A DNA stretch of 64,000 nt from CAVUPF01 sp963743285. Lineage in GTDB: Bacteria; Actinomycetota; Thermoleophilia; Solirubrobacterales; 70-9. The first letter of the stretch is position 1. Each line of letters opens with the position of its first letter. The position numbers and the translations under genes are program-made. The notes beneath the pieces are model-generated. The model made no database searches. It worked only from the letters and a program-made list of their open reading frames with translations, and was not told the origin of the DNA. Location of the stretch: NCBI GenBank assembly GCA_963743285.1, contig CAVUPF010000010.1:17336-81335 (forward strand), in the 5' to 3' direction. This document shows, in pieces, positions 19,265 to 28,008 of this stretch.

Positions 19265-20356
19265 ATGAAAGCTCTCGTCTATCACGGTCCCGGTCAGCGG
19301 GGTTGGGACACCGTCGAGGATCCCGGGACTGTCGATCCGACGGACATCGTCGTGCGCATCGACACGACGACTATCTGCGGCACCGACCTGCACATCCTCA
19401 AAGGCGACGTGCCCGAGACGAAGCCAGGCACGGTGCTCGGCCATGAGGCCGTCGGAACCGTGCTCGAGCTGGGAGACAGCGTCACCACCGTCTCAGAGGG
19501 CGACCGCGTGCTGATGTCCTGTATCAGCTCCTGTGGGCGCTGTCGCTACTGCAAAGAAGGCCAGTACGGCCAATGCCTCGGCGGCGGCGGCTGGATCTTC
19601 GGACACCTGATCGACGGCGTGCAGGCCGAGTACGCGCGGGTCCCGTTCGCCGACAACTCGGTCTACCGGGTGCCTGACCAGCTCAGCGACGAGCAGGTCC
19701 TCTTCCTCGCAGACATCCTGCCGACCGCCTACGAGGTTGGCGTACTCAACGGAACGGTGCGGCCCGGAGACGTGGTGGCGATAGTCGGCGCCGGCCCAAT
19801 CGGGCTCGCCGCGATCCTGACGGCGCGGCTCTACACCCCGGGACGGATCGTCGCGATCGACCTGGCGGATGCCAGGCTCAATCGAGCGAGCCAGTTCGGC
19901 GCCGACACCACGATCAACAACGGAATCGAGGACGCGCGCGCAAAGGTCATGGAGCTGACCGACGGGCTCGGGGCCGACGTGGCGATCGAGGCGGTCGGGG
20001 TCCCGGACACATTCGAGCTGGCGGCGGACCTGATCCGGCCGGGAGGGCACGTCGCCAACGTAGGCGTCCACGGGCACCCTGCCAACCTTCATCTCGAGAC
20101 GCTCTGGATCCGGGACGTCACCGTGACGACCGGGCTCGTCGATACCCGCACGATCCCGCAGCTGATGCAGCTGATCGCCGAGGGCCGTCTCGACCCGACG
20201 ATGTTCGCGACGCACCGTTTCCCCCTCGCGGACACGATGGCGGCCTACGACACATTTGCCGACGCGGCGTCCACCGACGCCCTCAAGGTGGTGCTTAGCG
20301 GCTCAGAGGCGGCTCACAGTTCAGACAGGGATGTCGCCGCGAGCGTGGTTGCCTGA
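19265..20356 (+). CDS. Zinc-dependent alcohol dehydrogenase
   Basis: A 363-aa medium-chain dehydrogenase. Catalytic zinc ligands are visible as Cys in TTICGTDLH and the Glu in LGHEAVG; the structural zinc site has four Cys in SSCGRCRYCKEGQYGQC. The Rossmann motif is VAIVGAGPIGLAA. The ATG at 19265 was chosen because AGGAGG precedes it at correct spacing. Substrate cannot be read, though the family oxidises or reduces small alcohols and aldehydes with NAD(P). Its last codons overlap an antisense transporter remnant. It fits the fermentative theme of the region. Confidence 0.93.
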   Translation: MKALVYHGPGQRGWDTVEDPGTVDPTDIVVRIDTTTICGTDLHILKGDVPETKPGTVLGHEAVGTVLELGDSVTTVSEGDRVLMSCISSCGRCRYCKEGQYGQCLGGGGWIFGHLIDGVQAEYARVPFADNSVYRVPDQLSDEQVLFLADILPTAYEVGVLNGTVRPGDVVAIVGAGPIGLAAILTARLYTPGRIVAIDLADARLNRASQFGADTTINNGIEDARAKVMELTDGLGADVAIEAVGVPDTFELAADLIRPGGHVANVGVHGHPANLHLETLWIRDVTVTTGLVDTRTIPQLMQLIAEGRLDPTMFATHRFPLADTMAAYDTFADAASTDALKVVLSGSEAAHSSDRDVAASVVA

Positions 20357-20565
20357 TCGGCGCCGGGCCCCAGCAATCCGAGTGCCGGCTCGGCTTCCTC
20401 AGGCCGCGGCGCGTAGCGCTCTGAGGATGGGACGCGGCTGAGCGCCGCGGCGAGCAAGCAGGCGACCCCCCCGACCGCGAGCCCGAAGCGCGGGCCGATG
20501 TACTCGCTGACAGCGCCGAGGATCGTCGACACAGGGACGACCCAACGGCGACTCTGAACATGCAC
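20314..20565 (-). pseudogene. C-terminal remnant of an MFS transporter
   Basis: The segment PVSTILGAVSEYIGPRFGLAVGGVACLLAAALS matches the last helices of major facilitator exporters. Nothing upstream extends the protein: the frame starts at an internal position and the region before it encodes no helices. It overlaps the 3' end of the alcohol dehydrogenase gene. This is a decayed 3' end of a lost gene. Confidence 0.6.
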
Positions 20566-20726
20566 ATGTCAGACAGGGGAAAGCCGAACCAAATCCACGG
20601 TATTACCCCGATGACGGTTCGTCGCGCCAGATGGAGAATCGGCCGATCCTGCACTGCGCTCGGGGCGACCACTCAAGCACCGCAGCCCGCGGACGCCATA
20701 TATCCAAATATCGCGGAGGTCATTCG

Positions 20727-21227
20727 ATGGACAGATCAGCAGTTACCGAGGAGCGTCCCGCTCTTGCGGACAGCATCGCCTACTGGCTCATCTACCCCGG
20801 GATCTACATCCTCACCGGATTCCTCTGGTACTACGCCTTCAAGGAGAAGATCTTCGACGACGGCGCTGTCGCGCCGGCGCCGATCAAGAAAGAGTTCGCC
20901 GGTTCCTTCATCGCCTCCTTCCCGGGCACGAGCCTGGCATGGGGCATCCTGGGAGTTGCGGAGGGACTGGTAGTCGTCGCGCTAATCGTCAGCCTGGTCC
21001 GCCGCGAGATCCTCCCCCAGCGGGCCAAGCCTTGGCTGCTGAGCGCCCTGGGCTTCTCGATGCTGATCTTCGCGGTGCTCGCGTTTGGACAGAGCATGAC
21101 CTCGCAATTCGAAAGCGTCGCTCAGCTCTACTCCTACTTCGCCGCGACCGCGGTGATCATCGTCTTGGTCTTGTTGATGCCGCCCTACCGCCCGGCGCGC
21201 TGGCTCTCGGGACTGGCGCGACGCTGA
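20727..21227 (+). CDS. Four-helix integral membrane protein of unknown function
   Basis: The 166-aa product has four hydrophobic segments: YWLIYPGIYILTGFLWYYAF, LAWGILGVAEGLVVVALIVSLV, LLSALGFSMLIFAVLAFG and YSYFAATAVIIVLVLLMP. Charged loops lie between them. The ATG at 20727 has GGAGG eight bases upstream; longer frames upstream lack a ribosome site. I do not recognise a named family. It sits between the alcohol dehydrogenase and the P-type ATPase and may belong to the same stress regulon. Confidence 0.75.
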   Translation: MDRSAVTEERPALADSIAYWLIYPGIYILTGFLWYYAFKEKIFDDGAVAPAPIKKEFAGSFIASFPGTSLAWGILGVAEGLVVVALIVSLVRREILPQRAKPWLLSALGFSMLIFAVLAFGQSMTSQFESVAQLYSYFAATAVIIVLVLLMPPYRPARWLSGLARR

Positions 21228-21289
21228 GGTGTCTTCGACACAAGTGATGTTCCATTCATTGCAGCCAGCATGGATATAATCAACTGCGG

Positions 21290-21420
21290 ATCGTCCCTTT
21301 CCTGGAAGCGCCAGCCAGTATGTCTCGCAGGCCAGTCCCATCCCCGTACTGATAGTTCACGCTGAGAAGGGCGCCGCTCGTACCCGATGAGTGATCTCGA
21401 GGTCCTCCCGGACGGCCAGC
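21290..21420. pseudogene. Relic of a convergent usp-ackA gene end
   Basis: Plus strand: the frame ending TGA at 21388-21390 reads SQYVSQASPIPVLIVHAEKG, nearly the C-terminus of the universal stress protein at 28009-28467. Minus strand: the frame ending at 21357-21359 reads VREDLEITHRVRAAPFSA, nearly the C-terminus of acetate kinase at 28437. The tails overlap here by 34 bp; in the intact pair the overlap is 31 bp. Upstream parts of both genes are missing, so this is a truncated second copy. Confidence 0.85.
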
Positions 21421-21443
21421 CAGGCGATTGATCTGGGCGAGCA

Positions 21444-24203
21444 CTACCGCAAAGCGCCGTGATCTATGCGGCGTCGCACGACGGAACGGCGTAGCTCGTC
21501 TGCACCCCAGACTACCAAGGGATAGGGAAGCAGCAGAACCACGTCACGCAGGGGTAGTGGCGCAGTTCCCAGCAGCGATTGCAACGGCGGCGCGTAGACG
21601 AAGATCGCGGCGAGCAGCAACTCAGCCACAATAGCGCCGAGCAGATAGCGGTTGCTGAAGACGCCGATCAAACGCAGGGAGGCTCGTCTCGTTCGCACGG
21701 CGAAAGCGGTGCCGATTTGCCCGGCCACCATCCCGAGGAAGGTCATCGTGGTGGCCTGGAGGTAAGCGTAATGAAGCGGCTGGCCCACGCCGACCGGATC
21801 GCCGGAGTGCCACCCCGCACGGGCCAAGACATAGAAGAACCCGGCGAGTGACAGTGCGGTGACTATTACACCCAGGAAGAGCCAGGACCGGATCAGCATC
21901 GGCCCCTGAATGACGCCCTCTGAGCGCGGGCGCGGCGGCCGATCCATGCTGCCGGGCTCGATCGGGTCGCGGCTCAGCGCGAGCGAAGGGAGCGTCTCGG
22001 TGCCAACGTCGAAGGCCAACAGCTGCAGCACGGTGAGCGGGAGAGGGATAAGCCCGCCGGAGAGCGCAAACAAGAGGAATGGCACGACCTCCGGCGTGGC
22101 GTGCGCGAAGATGTACTGGATGAATTTGCGGACATTGTCATAGACCTGTCGGCCCGCCTCGATCGCGACGACGATGGTGGCGAAGTTGTCATCGGTGAGC
22201 ACCATTGTTGAGGCCTCGCGTGCGACGTCTGTTCCTGAGCGACCCATTGCGACGCCGATGTCCGCGCTGCGCAGTGCCGGCGCGTCGTTGACACCATCCC
22301 CTGTCATCGCCACCACGTGACCCTGACCGCGCAGGACCTCGGCGATTTGCAGCTTGGCCTCGGGCGAAGCCCGAGCAAAGATCACCTCCTGCCCACCGGC
22401 AAGGACATCCTGCAGCTCCTTCTCATGCCGATGGTCGACTATTTGGGCGTTGACCACGACCGGGTCCTCACTGCCGATGCCCACTTGATGAGCGATTGCC
22501 GCCGCAGTCAGAGGATGGTCGCCAGTGATGAGCACCACGCGTATTCCGGCGCTGTGACAGCGCGCGACGGCCTCAGTCACCTCGGCACGGGGCGGATCGC
22601 GCATCGTGACAAGCCCTAGGAAGCACAGCTTGCACTCGGCATCGTCGCGGGCCGGTGGTTGCCCGCCCGCAGGTAGAGAGCGGCGCGCCAGCGCCAGAAC
22701 ACGCAGACCTTGACTGGCAAAGCTCTCCATTTGCCTTGTCACATGCTCACGCTGCGCCGAATCCATTGAACGCTCCACGCCATCAGCTAGGAGGACACTC
22801 GTGCACCGCGGGAGTACCGACTCCGGTGCCCCCTTTGTGTTCAGCCAGTCATGGCCCTCGCCGCTGTCCAAGGTCGACATCAGCTTGCGCTGCGGGTCGA
22901 AGTTGTACTGGTGAGAACGCCGAAGCTCTCGACTCGAGGCATCAAATTGGAGACCCAGTGTCCTGGCAGCGATGAGTAGCGCCACCTCAGTTGGATCCCC
23001 GCTGGGCTGCCCGTCGGACTCAAGCTGCGCGTTGTTGCACGCAGTGGCAACCTCGGCCAATGCCGTGAGTGCGGTGTCGGTCTGACCTCCGGAAGGTTGG
23101 ATTGGATCGGCGATGTCCAGCGCAATCTCGCTCGTCACAGTCCAAGCCACGACGGGACTCATGCGGTTCTCGGTCAGCGTCCCGGTCTTGTCGGTGCAGA
23201 TGACGTCGGTGGAACCCAGGGTCTCCACGGCGCTCAAGCGCTTGACCAGAGCCCCTTTTCGAGCCAGCGCGCTCACCGCGACGGCCAACGCCAGGGTGAT
23301 CACAGGCAGCAGTCCCTCAGGCACGTTTCCGGCGAGCAGACCGACCGCGAACACAACGCTGTTCTCAAGAGACAGGCCGGCCCCAAGGATCGCGATGGGA
23401 ACGAAGGCGACGGCCATTCCCACCGCGATGCCGGCGATCAGCCACGCGACCCGGCGCACCTGCCCCTCGAGCGGGCTCGGCTCCTCCTTGACCCGCTCAG
23501 ACAGCGCGGCAATGCGCCCCAGCTCGGTGTGCATCGCCGTGGCGACGACGACACCTTGAGCCTCTCCCCCGGTACAGCTGGTGCCGCTGAAGAGCAGATC
23601 TTGCGCGGCGATCCGCGGGACACCTACGTCCACCAGCTCGGCCGAGCGTAGCGCCGGGGCGGACTCGCCGGTGAGGGTGGAGAGATCGACCTCGACCGCG
23701 CCTGAGAGTAAGCGCATGTCGGCCGCGATGCGATCGCCCTCCTCAACGATGACAACATCACCGGGGACGAGCGCATTAGCCGTGACCACAGTAGGTTTCT
23801 CGCCACGCAGCACCTTTACCTCCTGAGGCATGAACTGCGCCAGGGCCTCGACGGCCCGCCCAGCTTGCAACTCCTGTACAAAGGCGAACAGGGCGTTGAG
23901 CAGAATCACCAACAGGACCGCGATGGCAACCGTGGGACTACCGACCGCAAAGGACAGGATCGCTGCGAGCCACAGTAGAAGCGCAAGCGGGTGGGTCAGC
24001 TGACGCGCCAGTTCGCGTGGCCAGTGACGGTCGCCACGGTGTCGCAGCTCGTTCGGGCCATACTGGATCAATCGCCGTTGCGCCTCGGCCGCTGAGAGGC
24101 CCGTCGGCGAAGCGCGTAGATCACGCAATAGAAGTCCCACCTGCTCGGTGGGATCTACCTGAGCCTCTACCTCGACCGTGCTGTCCGGATCGGGCGAGGC
24201 CAC
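21444..24203 (-). CDS. P-type cation ATPase, CtpF/PMA-like (P2-type)
   Basis: The 919-aa protein has the full P-type layout: N-terminal cation-ATPase domain (GLSAAEAQRRLIQYGPNEL), actuator motif TLTGESAPA, phosphorylation site DKTGTLTENRM, nucleotide-binding KGAPESVL, hinge TGDGVNDAPALRSADIG and six C-terminal helix-forming segments. The helix 4 motif AGNVPEGLLPVITLALAV resembles calcium and sodium/potassium pumps. Mycobacterial CtpF, a DosR-regulon member, is a known relative by family. The ion is probably Ca2+ or another group 2 or alkali cation. Ten bases separate its start side from the trehalose synthase gene. Confidence 0.93.
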   Translation of the reverse strand: MASPDPDSTVEVEAQVDPTEQVGLLLRDLRASPTGLSAAEAQRRLIQYGPNELRHRGDRHWPRELARQLTHPLALLLWLAAILSFAVGSPTVAIAVLLVILLNALFAFVQELQAGRAVEALAQFMPQEVKVLRGEKPTVVTANALVPGDVVIVEEGDRIAADMRLLSGAVEVDLSTLTGESAPALRSAELVDVGVPRIAAQDLLFSGTSCTGGEAQGVVVATAMHTELGRIAALSERVKEEPSPLEGQVRRVAWLIAGIAVGMAVAFVPIAILGAGLSLENSVVFAVGLLAGNVPEGLLPVITLALAVAVSALARKGALVKRLSAVETLGSTDVICTDKTGTLTENRMSPVVAWTVTSEIALDIADPIQPSGGQTDTALTALAEVATACNNAQLESDGQPSGDPTEVALLIAARTLGLQFDASSRELRRSHQYNFDPQRKLMSTLDSGEGHDWLNTKGAPESVLPRCTSVLLADGVERSMDSAQREHVTRQMESFASQGLRVLALARRSLPAGGQPPARDDAECKLCFLGLVTMRDPPRAEVTEAVARCHSAGIRVVLITGDHPLTAAAIAHQVGIGSEDPVVVNAQIVDHRHEKELQDVLAGGQEVIFARASPEAKLQIAEVLRGQGHVVAMTGDGVNDAPALRSADIGVAMGRSGTDVAREASTMVLTDDNFATIVVAIEAGRQVYDNVRKFIQYIFAHATPEVVPFLLFALSGGLIPLPLTVLQLLAFDVGTETLPSLALSRDPIEPGSMDRPPRPRSEGVIQGPMLIRSWLFLGVIVTALSLAGFFYVLARAGWHSGDPVGVGQPLHYAYLQATTMTFLGMVAGQIGTAFAVRTRRASLRLIGVFSNRYLLGAIVAELLLAAIFVYAPPLQSLLGTAPLPLRDVVLLLPYPLVVWGADELRRSVVRRRIDHGALR

Positions 24204-24212
24204 CGGGCGGAC

Positions 24213-25493
24213 TCAGCCCTGAGCGGTTGGGGGCAGCAGTCGCTGGAGGGTTGGGGCTGCGGGGCCGAGTGTGGATAAGAGCCTGAGCTCCTCCATCAAC
24301 AGGCGTGGCAGCAGGAAGTGCTCCCGTACGTGAGCGCGTCCGCTTTGGCCGAGCTGATCTGCCAACTCGCGGTCCCTCAGCAGCCCCAGCATCGCGGCTG
24401 CGCACTCCTCGACGGAGTTGACCAGTAGTCCACCGATCCCCTCCGGCATCTGCATCGGTATGCCACCGGCGCGCCCGGCGACCACAGGCGTGCCCTTCCA
24501 CAGCGACTCGGAGACCACAAGCCCAAAGCCCTCGCGAATCGACTTCTGCACGATGACCTCGGAGAGACGCTGAAAGGCGTTGACCTCGACATTGCCGACA
24601 CCGGTGAGGTTGGTGTAGAGGTGAATCAGCGGATCTTCGGCGGCGTGCTCTGAGACCTGCCCGTACACCTCCCAGCCCTCGGGATCGTCAAGCGCCATCG
24701 AGCCGACTAGTGCGAGCTGCAGCTCGGGGATCTCCTCGCGCACGAGTCGGTAGGCAGCAATGACGCCCAGCGGGTCCTTCCACGCGTCAAAGCGCGAGAC
24801 CTGTGTGACGAGTCGCCCAGGGAGCTCCACGCCTATCCAGTCAAGGATCTGTTGCGCGGTATTGACGTCGAGATCGAGGTTCTTGGGGCTGAGCGGGTCG
24901 ATCGCCGGGGCGATGGCCTCGACACGCTCGACCGGCAGGTCGGGTGGAACGAACTCCGCCATCGTGAACACTGCTGCGTCAAATTCAGCTAGGTAAGGCC
25001 GCAAGAACGCCCAGGTGTCGGCGTTGGGCTCGGAGGTGTCGATGTGACAGCGCCAGACCCAGCTGGCGTCTCCCTTACTGTGAAGCATCGGCAACGCAGC
25101 TGGCTGAGGATCGTGCACGACGATGAAGTCATAGCTGCCGTCTAGCGCCTCGGCGTTCTCCTGCGTACAGTCCAGGTAGGCCGTTTGCTCTGCCTCGCTC
25201 AGTGCCTGCGGCGCGCCCTGAAGGCCGTTGTGCAGCGCCTTGGTGGCCCGAAAGAAATCCTGGCGCCCGGTGATGACCTCCCAGTCAACCGTGAGTCCAA
25301 GATCAAGCAATAAGGGTACGGAGGAGCGCAGGAGCTCAGACACCCCGCCCCCGTAGGCGGTCGCGTTGATGTGCAGGATGCGAGCGCCCTTCAAGGCGCG
25401 AGCATGAACATGTAGCTCCTCAAGAATGTGCTCGGGAACTATGCCCCGGTAAGCATCGAGTGGCCAACGGCCGACGGCTACCTTCTGGAGCAT
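24213..25493 (-). CDS. treT: Trehalose synthase, GT4 type (TreT-like)
   Basis: The 426-aa protein has the two Rossmann lobes of GT-B glycosyltransferases. The N-terminal lobe starts with ILHINATAYGGGVSELLRS, typical for TreT. The donor-binding part includes LVTQVSRFDAWKDPLG, VQKSIREGFGLVVSESLWKGTPVV and AGGIPMQM. TreT joins glucose to NDP-glucose to make trehalose, a compatible solute. It is the upstream gene of a pair with the P-type ATPase, 9 bp apart, which suggests one transcript and a shared stress role. Confidence 0.88.
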   Translation of the reverse strand: MLQKVAVGRWPLDAYRGIVPEHILEELHVHARALKGARILHINATAYGGGVSELLRSSVPLLLDLGLTVDWEVITGRQDFFRATKALHNGLQGAPQALSEAEQTAYLDCTQENAEALDGSYDFIVVHDPQPAALPMLHSKGDASWVWRCHIDTSEPNADTWAFLRPYLAEFDAAVFTMAEFVPPDLPVERVEAIAPAIDPLSPKNLDLDVNTAQQILDWIGVELPGRLVTQVSRFDAWKDPLGVIAAYRLVREEIPELQLALVGSMALDDPEGWEVYGQVSEHAAEDPLIHLYTNLTGVGNVEVNAFQRLSEVIVQKSIREGFGLVVSESLWKGTPVVAGRAGGIPMQMPEGIGGLLVNSVEECAAAMLGLLRDRELADQLGQSGRAHVREHFLLPRLLMEELRLLSTLGPAAPTLQRLLPPTAQG

Positions 25494-25723
25494 CGAGTCC
25501 TCGCCTTCTGGGGCATATAGAGAGCGCAGCGGCTTGTGGGCGTATCCGCAGCCCTCGGCGATGGCGTGGCTGCGTTCCTAGCGTGTCGCATCGTAGCGGT
25601 CACCTCGCGCAAACAGGCCCACCTTTGATCTCCACAGACCGCTGGTTCCTGCTCGCTCGTCCTCTCAGCGACTCCCGCCGGGACCCTGCTTGCGGGCAGG
25701 CTGACCCGGGCCGCGGATCCGGC

Positions 25724-26686
25724 TCAGTCCTCGACTTCGCGGTAGTGCTCGCGCCAGATCACGCGGTATACGCGCAGATGGCGGGGCAGGTCCCGCAGGC
25801 CGGGGATGAACGGTATGCAGATCAGGGCGAGGCTGAGGATGGCCATGATGGTGAAGACCAGCAGATCGCCGTTGGGCGATGCCTTAAATGGTTCGATCTG
25901 ATACCAGAAGGTGTAGAGCCACAGCCAGACCTGGCCAGGGTAGCTGCCGGTCTCGTTCATCATCCCCCACTGGGTGCCGAGCAGGTGCTGGGATTCGGCC
26001 CGTTCTTCGAAGTATTCCCCGCCCGACAGGAAGAGCAGGGGCTTTGTGTAGTTGGTCTCATAGAAGCGGTGGTTGCCGGCCAGCAGAGCGCCGTCCAGGC
26101 CGCCGCTTTGGGCCAGCCCTAGCAGCGCCGCCATCATCGTCGCGACCGGGCCGTAGCGCCTGGCGGGAAGAACTGGCACGCTGCGCACGAAACGCGCCTT
26201 AGGCAGCGCTTCTTCATAGGCACCCGCCCAGGCTTCTCGCAGTTTGGGGGGCGCCGCCTGGTAGGCGGCGAGGGCGAGCCTTAGGCGCGGGTCGGCGGGA
26301 ATCTCCGTCAGCGGTGCGATCACGTAGTCCTTCGCCGTGTCGATCGGGATGTGGACGCCGACCGCTTCCGCGGGGGAGATTCCGGCGATTTCTTGCGAGA
26401 CGCCGGCGGTGTGGGTGTAGGGAGGGCCGTAGGTGGCGACGTCGCTGGTCCCGTCAAGCTCGGTGACCGCGGTGGCGAGGAAGTCGGCGGGGTCCGCCTT
26501 CGCCCAGCTTTGGATCGTCGTCGCCGGGTCATCGGGAGAGGAGAAGAGGACGGTGAGCAAGACCGCGAGCCCGGTGATTACGGCGAGCGCGATGACGAAC
26601 TCCTTGACCAGGTCATAGCGGACCCAGGGGCCGGGCCAGGGAGCAGCCTCATCCGCCATCTCAGTCGGTGGGGCCGGGGCGCTCAC
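25724..26686 (-). CDS. Membrane partner of cytochrome b, C-terminal cytochrome b-like
   Basis: The 320-aa protein has one N-terminal helix (FVIALAVITGLAVLLTVLF), a long polar domain of about 200 residues without cysteines, and C-terminal hydrophobic segments (VWLWLYTFWYQIEP, LLVFTIMAILSLALICIPFIPGL). The segment PADFLATAVTELDGTS and YGPPYTH are features I associate with cytochrome-b-linked proteins, but the family is not certain. No haem motif (CxxCH) is visible. Its start overlaps the cytochrome b stop (26683-26686, ATGA), so it is made together with it. Confidence 0.7.
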   Translation of the reverse strand: MSAPAPPTEMADEAAPWPGPWVRYDLVKEFVIALAVITGLAVLLTVLFSSPDDPATTIQSWAKADPADFLATAVTELDGTSDVATYGPPYTHTAGVSQEIAGISPAEAVGVHIPIDTAKDYVIAPLTEIPADPRLRLALAAYQAAPPKLREAWAGAYEEALPKARFVRSVPVLPARRYGPVATMMAALLGLAQSGGLDGALLAGNHRFYETNYTKPLLFLSGGEYFEERAESQHLLGTQWGMMNETGSYPGQVWLWLYTFWYQIEPFKASPNGDLLVFTIMAILSLALICIPFIPGLRDLPRHLRVYRVIWREHYREVED

Positions 26687-27378
26687 GGTGCGCCGCCCTC
26701 ACTCGGCGCCGCTTGGGCTGGCGGTTGCGTCACCGACGCCGCCCGCCTCGCCTTCGCCGGGTAGGGCGGCACCACCCCGTGGCGGCGGACCAAGAGCACG
26801 TGCGCAATGACCAGCGCGACCACGACCACCGGCAGCAAGATCACGTGGAACGTGTACATCTGGCCGAAGTCGGTGACGTTGAAGAAGGCGCCGACCCCGA
26901 TCGAGTTGATGCCGTCCTTGCCCTGGGTGGCGATCCATTGGGAGTCGAAGTTCTGCTGGGAGAGGTAGCCGGTGAAGGCGGCGCCGATCGCGACCAGGAA
27001 GGTGATGGCGCCGGTCACCCAGGTGCGTCCCCGTCCGCCCCGCCAGGCGCCCATGAAGAACTTCCCCCAGAGGTGGACGACCATCGCGAAGAAGAACAGC
27101 TCCACCGCCCAGAGGTGGATGCTGTTGAAGAAGTGCCCTACGCTAGAGACGTGCCACCATTCGGGTCCCTTCAGGCCGAGGATGATCCCCGAGGCGACGA
27201 CGACGATCAGCGCCGCGATCGTGACGACGCCGAAGACGTAGATCCACGAGGACACATAGGAGGGCTGGCGGTCGGGGAGGAGCTTCTCGGGCGGCAGGGC
27301 GCCGACCGCGCGTTCGCGCACCCAGGTCGTCCACATCTGGCGCTCCTCGGGGGACACTTGCCCCTCGCTCTCGCTCAC
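26683..27378 (-). CDS. Cytochrome b N-terminal domain protein
   Basis: About 231 aa from a GTG at 27378. It has four hydrophobic helices with two spaced His pairs: helix B SIHLWAVELFFFAMVVHLW and helix D MYTFHVILLPVVVVALVIAH, the bis-His ligands for two b haems. GAFTGYLSQQNFDSQW-like sequence between helices corresponds to the quinol-site loop. The GTG start overlaps the stop of a 58-aa gene upstream (GTGA at 27375-27378). No Rieske protein or cytochrome c gene lies nearby, so this is not a standard bc1 complex. Confidence 0.88.
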   Translation of the reverse strand: MSESEGQVSPEERQMWTTWVRERAVGALPPEKLLPDRQPSYVSSWIYVFGVVTIAALIVVVASGIILGLKGPEWWHVSSVGHFFNSIHLWAVELFFFAMVVHLWGKFFMGAWRGGRGRTWVTGAITFLVAIGAAFTGYLSQQNFDSQWIATQGKDGINSIGVGAFFNVTDFGQMYTFHVILLPVVVVALVIAHVLLVRRHGVVPPYPAKARRAASVTQPPAQAAPSEGGAP

Positions 27379-27551
27379 GAGACCTTGCGGTGCTTCGGGA
27401 AGGGCAGCAGGACTGCGGCGATGAAGACGACGATCATCAGCAAGATCACTACGACGTTGGGCACCGACATCTGAAAGAAGTGCCAATGCACGTAATGCGC
27501 GGGGTGATTCAGGTCAAAAAGCGCGCCTGAGACCACAGGTACGGATACCAT
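27375..27551 (-). CDS. Small single-helix membrane protein, first gene of cytochrome b operon
   Basis: This 58-aa frame starts with ATG at 27551 and ends TGA at 27375-27377, overlapping the cytochrome b GTG by four bases. It has a polar, His-rich N-terminus (FDLNHPAHYVHWHFF), one helix (VPNVVVILLMIVVFIAAVLL) and a basic tail (PFPKHRKVS). The GTGA coupling and His residues near the membrane face argue that it is a real subunit of the cytochrome b assembly. It is too short for usual gene-calling thresholds. I know no name for it. Confidence 0.75.
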   Translation of the reverse strand: MVSVPVVSGALFDLNHPAHYVHWHFFQMSVPNVVVILLMIVVFIAAVLLPFPKHRKVS

Positions 27552-28008
27552 CGTGTTCGTTTGCCTCCCACCTTTTAGACTGGTTGAGGCGACGCTATAG
27601 CCTGGACTCTCCTTGTCAATCAGCTCTGCGGGAAACCCGAAGTAGCTCTACGGGAAACCGTATCTTCCGTTTGAGCTGTCATGGACGAGCAGCCCGCCAC
27701 GCTCGGCGAGGATCGTCCGACCGCCGGCGGGCCCGGAGAGCAGCGCCGCTTCGGGAGGGCGTCGGGACCGCCGACCCAGAGGTTGCCGCCGCAGATCGAT
27801 GATGAAGTGCGGGCAGCCGCGCAGCTGGCGGCGATAGTGTCTGCAGCCGGCGCCCTTGCTGGACGAGGCCGACCCCGGTGGCGACCTCCTAAACATGATC
27901 GCGCCGCTTGCGAGCCCATCCCAGGACACGCTCCTGGTGAGCGTTTCTGCCAGGGTGTTCAAGAGCCCCGCATGTCCGTCCCTGACCTACAGGACAGAGG
28001 AGAATGAA
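27552..28008. other. Divergent regulatory region between cytochrome b operon and usp
   Basis: No convincing gene; frames on either strand lack domains. A plus-strand stretch at 27856-28000 (DEADPGGDLLNMIAPLASPS) reads in a protein-like way and could be the end of a lost gene. A ribosome site AGAGGAG precedes the usp ATG at 28009. A direct repeat at 27623-27659 is listed separately. Confidence 0.5.
27623..27659. promoter_or_regulatory. Paired direct repeat, candidate operator
   Basis: GCTCTGCGGGAAACC (27623-27637) and GCTCTACGGGAAACC (27645-27659) match at 14 of 15 bases and are spaced 22 bp start to start, about two helical turns. They lie 72 bp upstream of the cytochrome b operon start, in a position suited for a regulator that binds as two dimers side by side. 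The regulator is unknown; the neighbouring NarL-type protein is one candidate. Confidence 0.45.

Noticed and set aside
27681..28007. 108-codon plus-strand frame before usp
   Set aside because: Low-complexity Pro/Arg-rich sequence without a domain; the usp start at 28009 has its own ribosome site.
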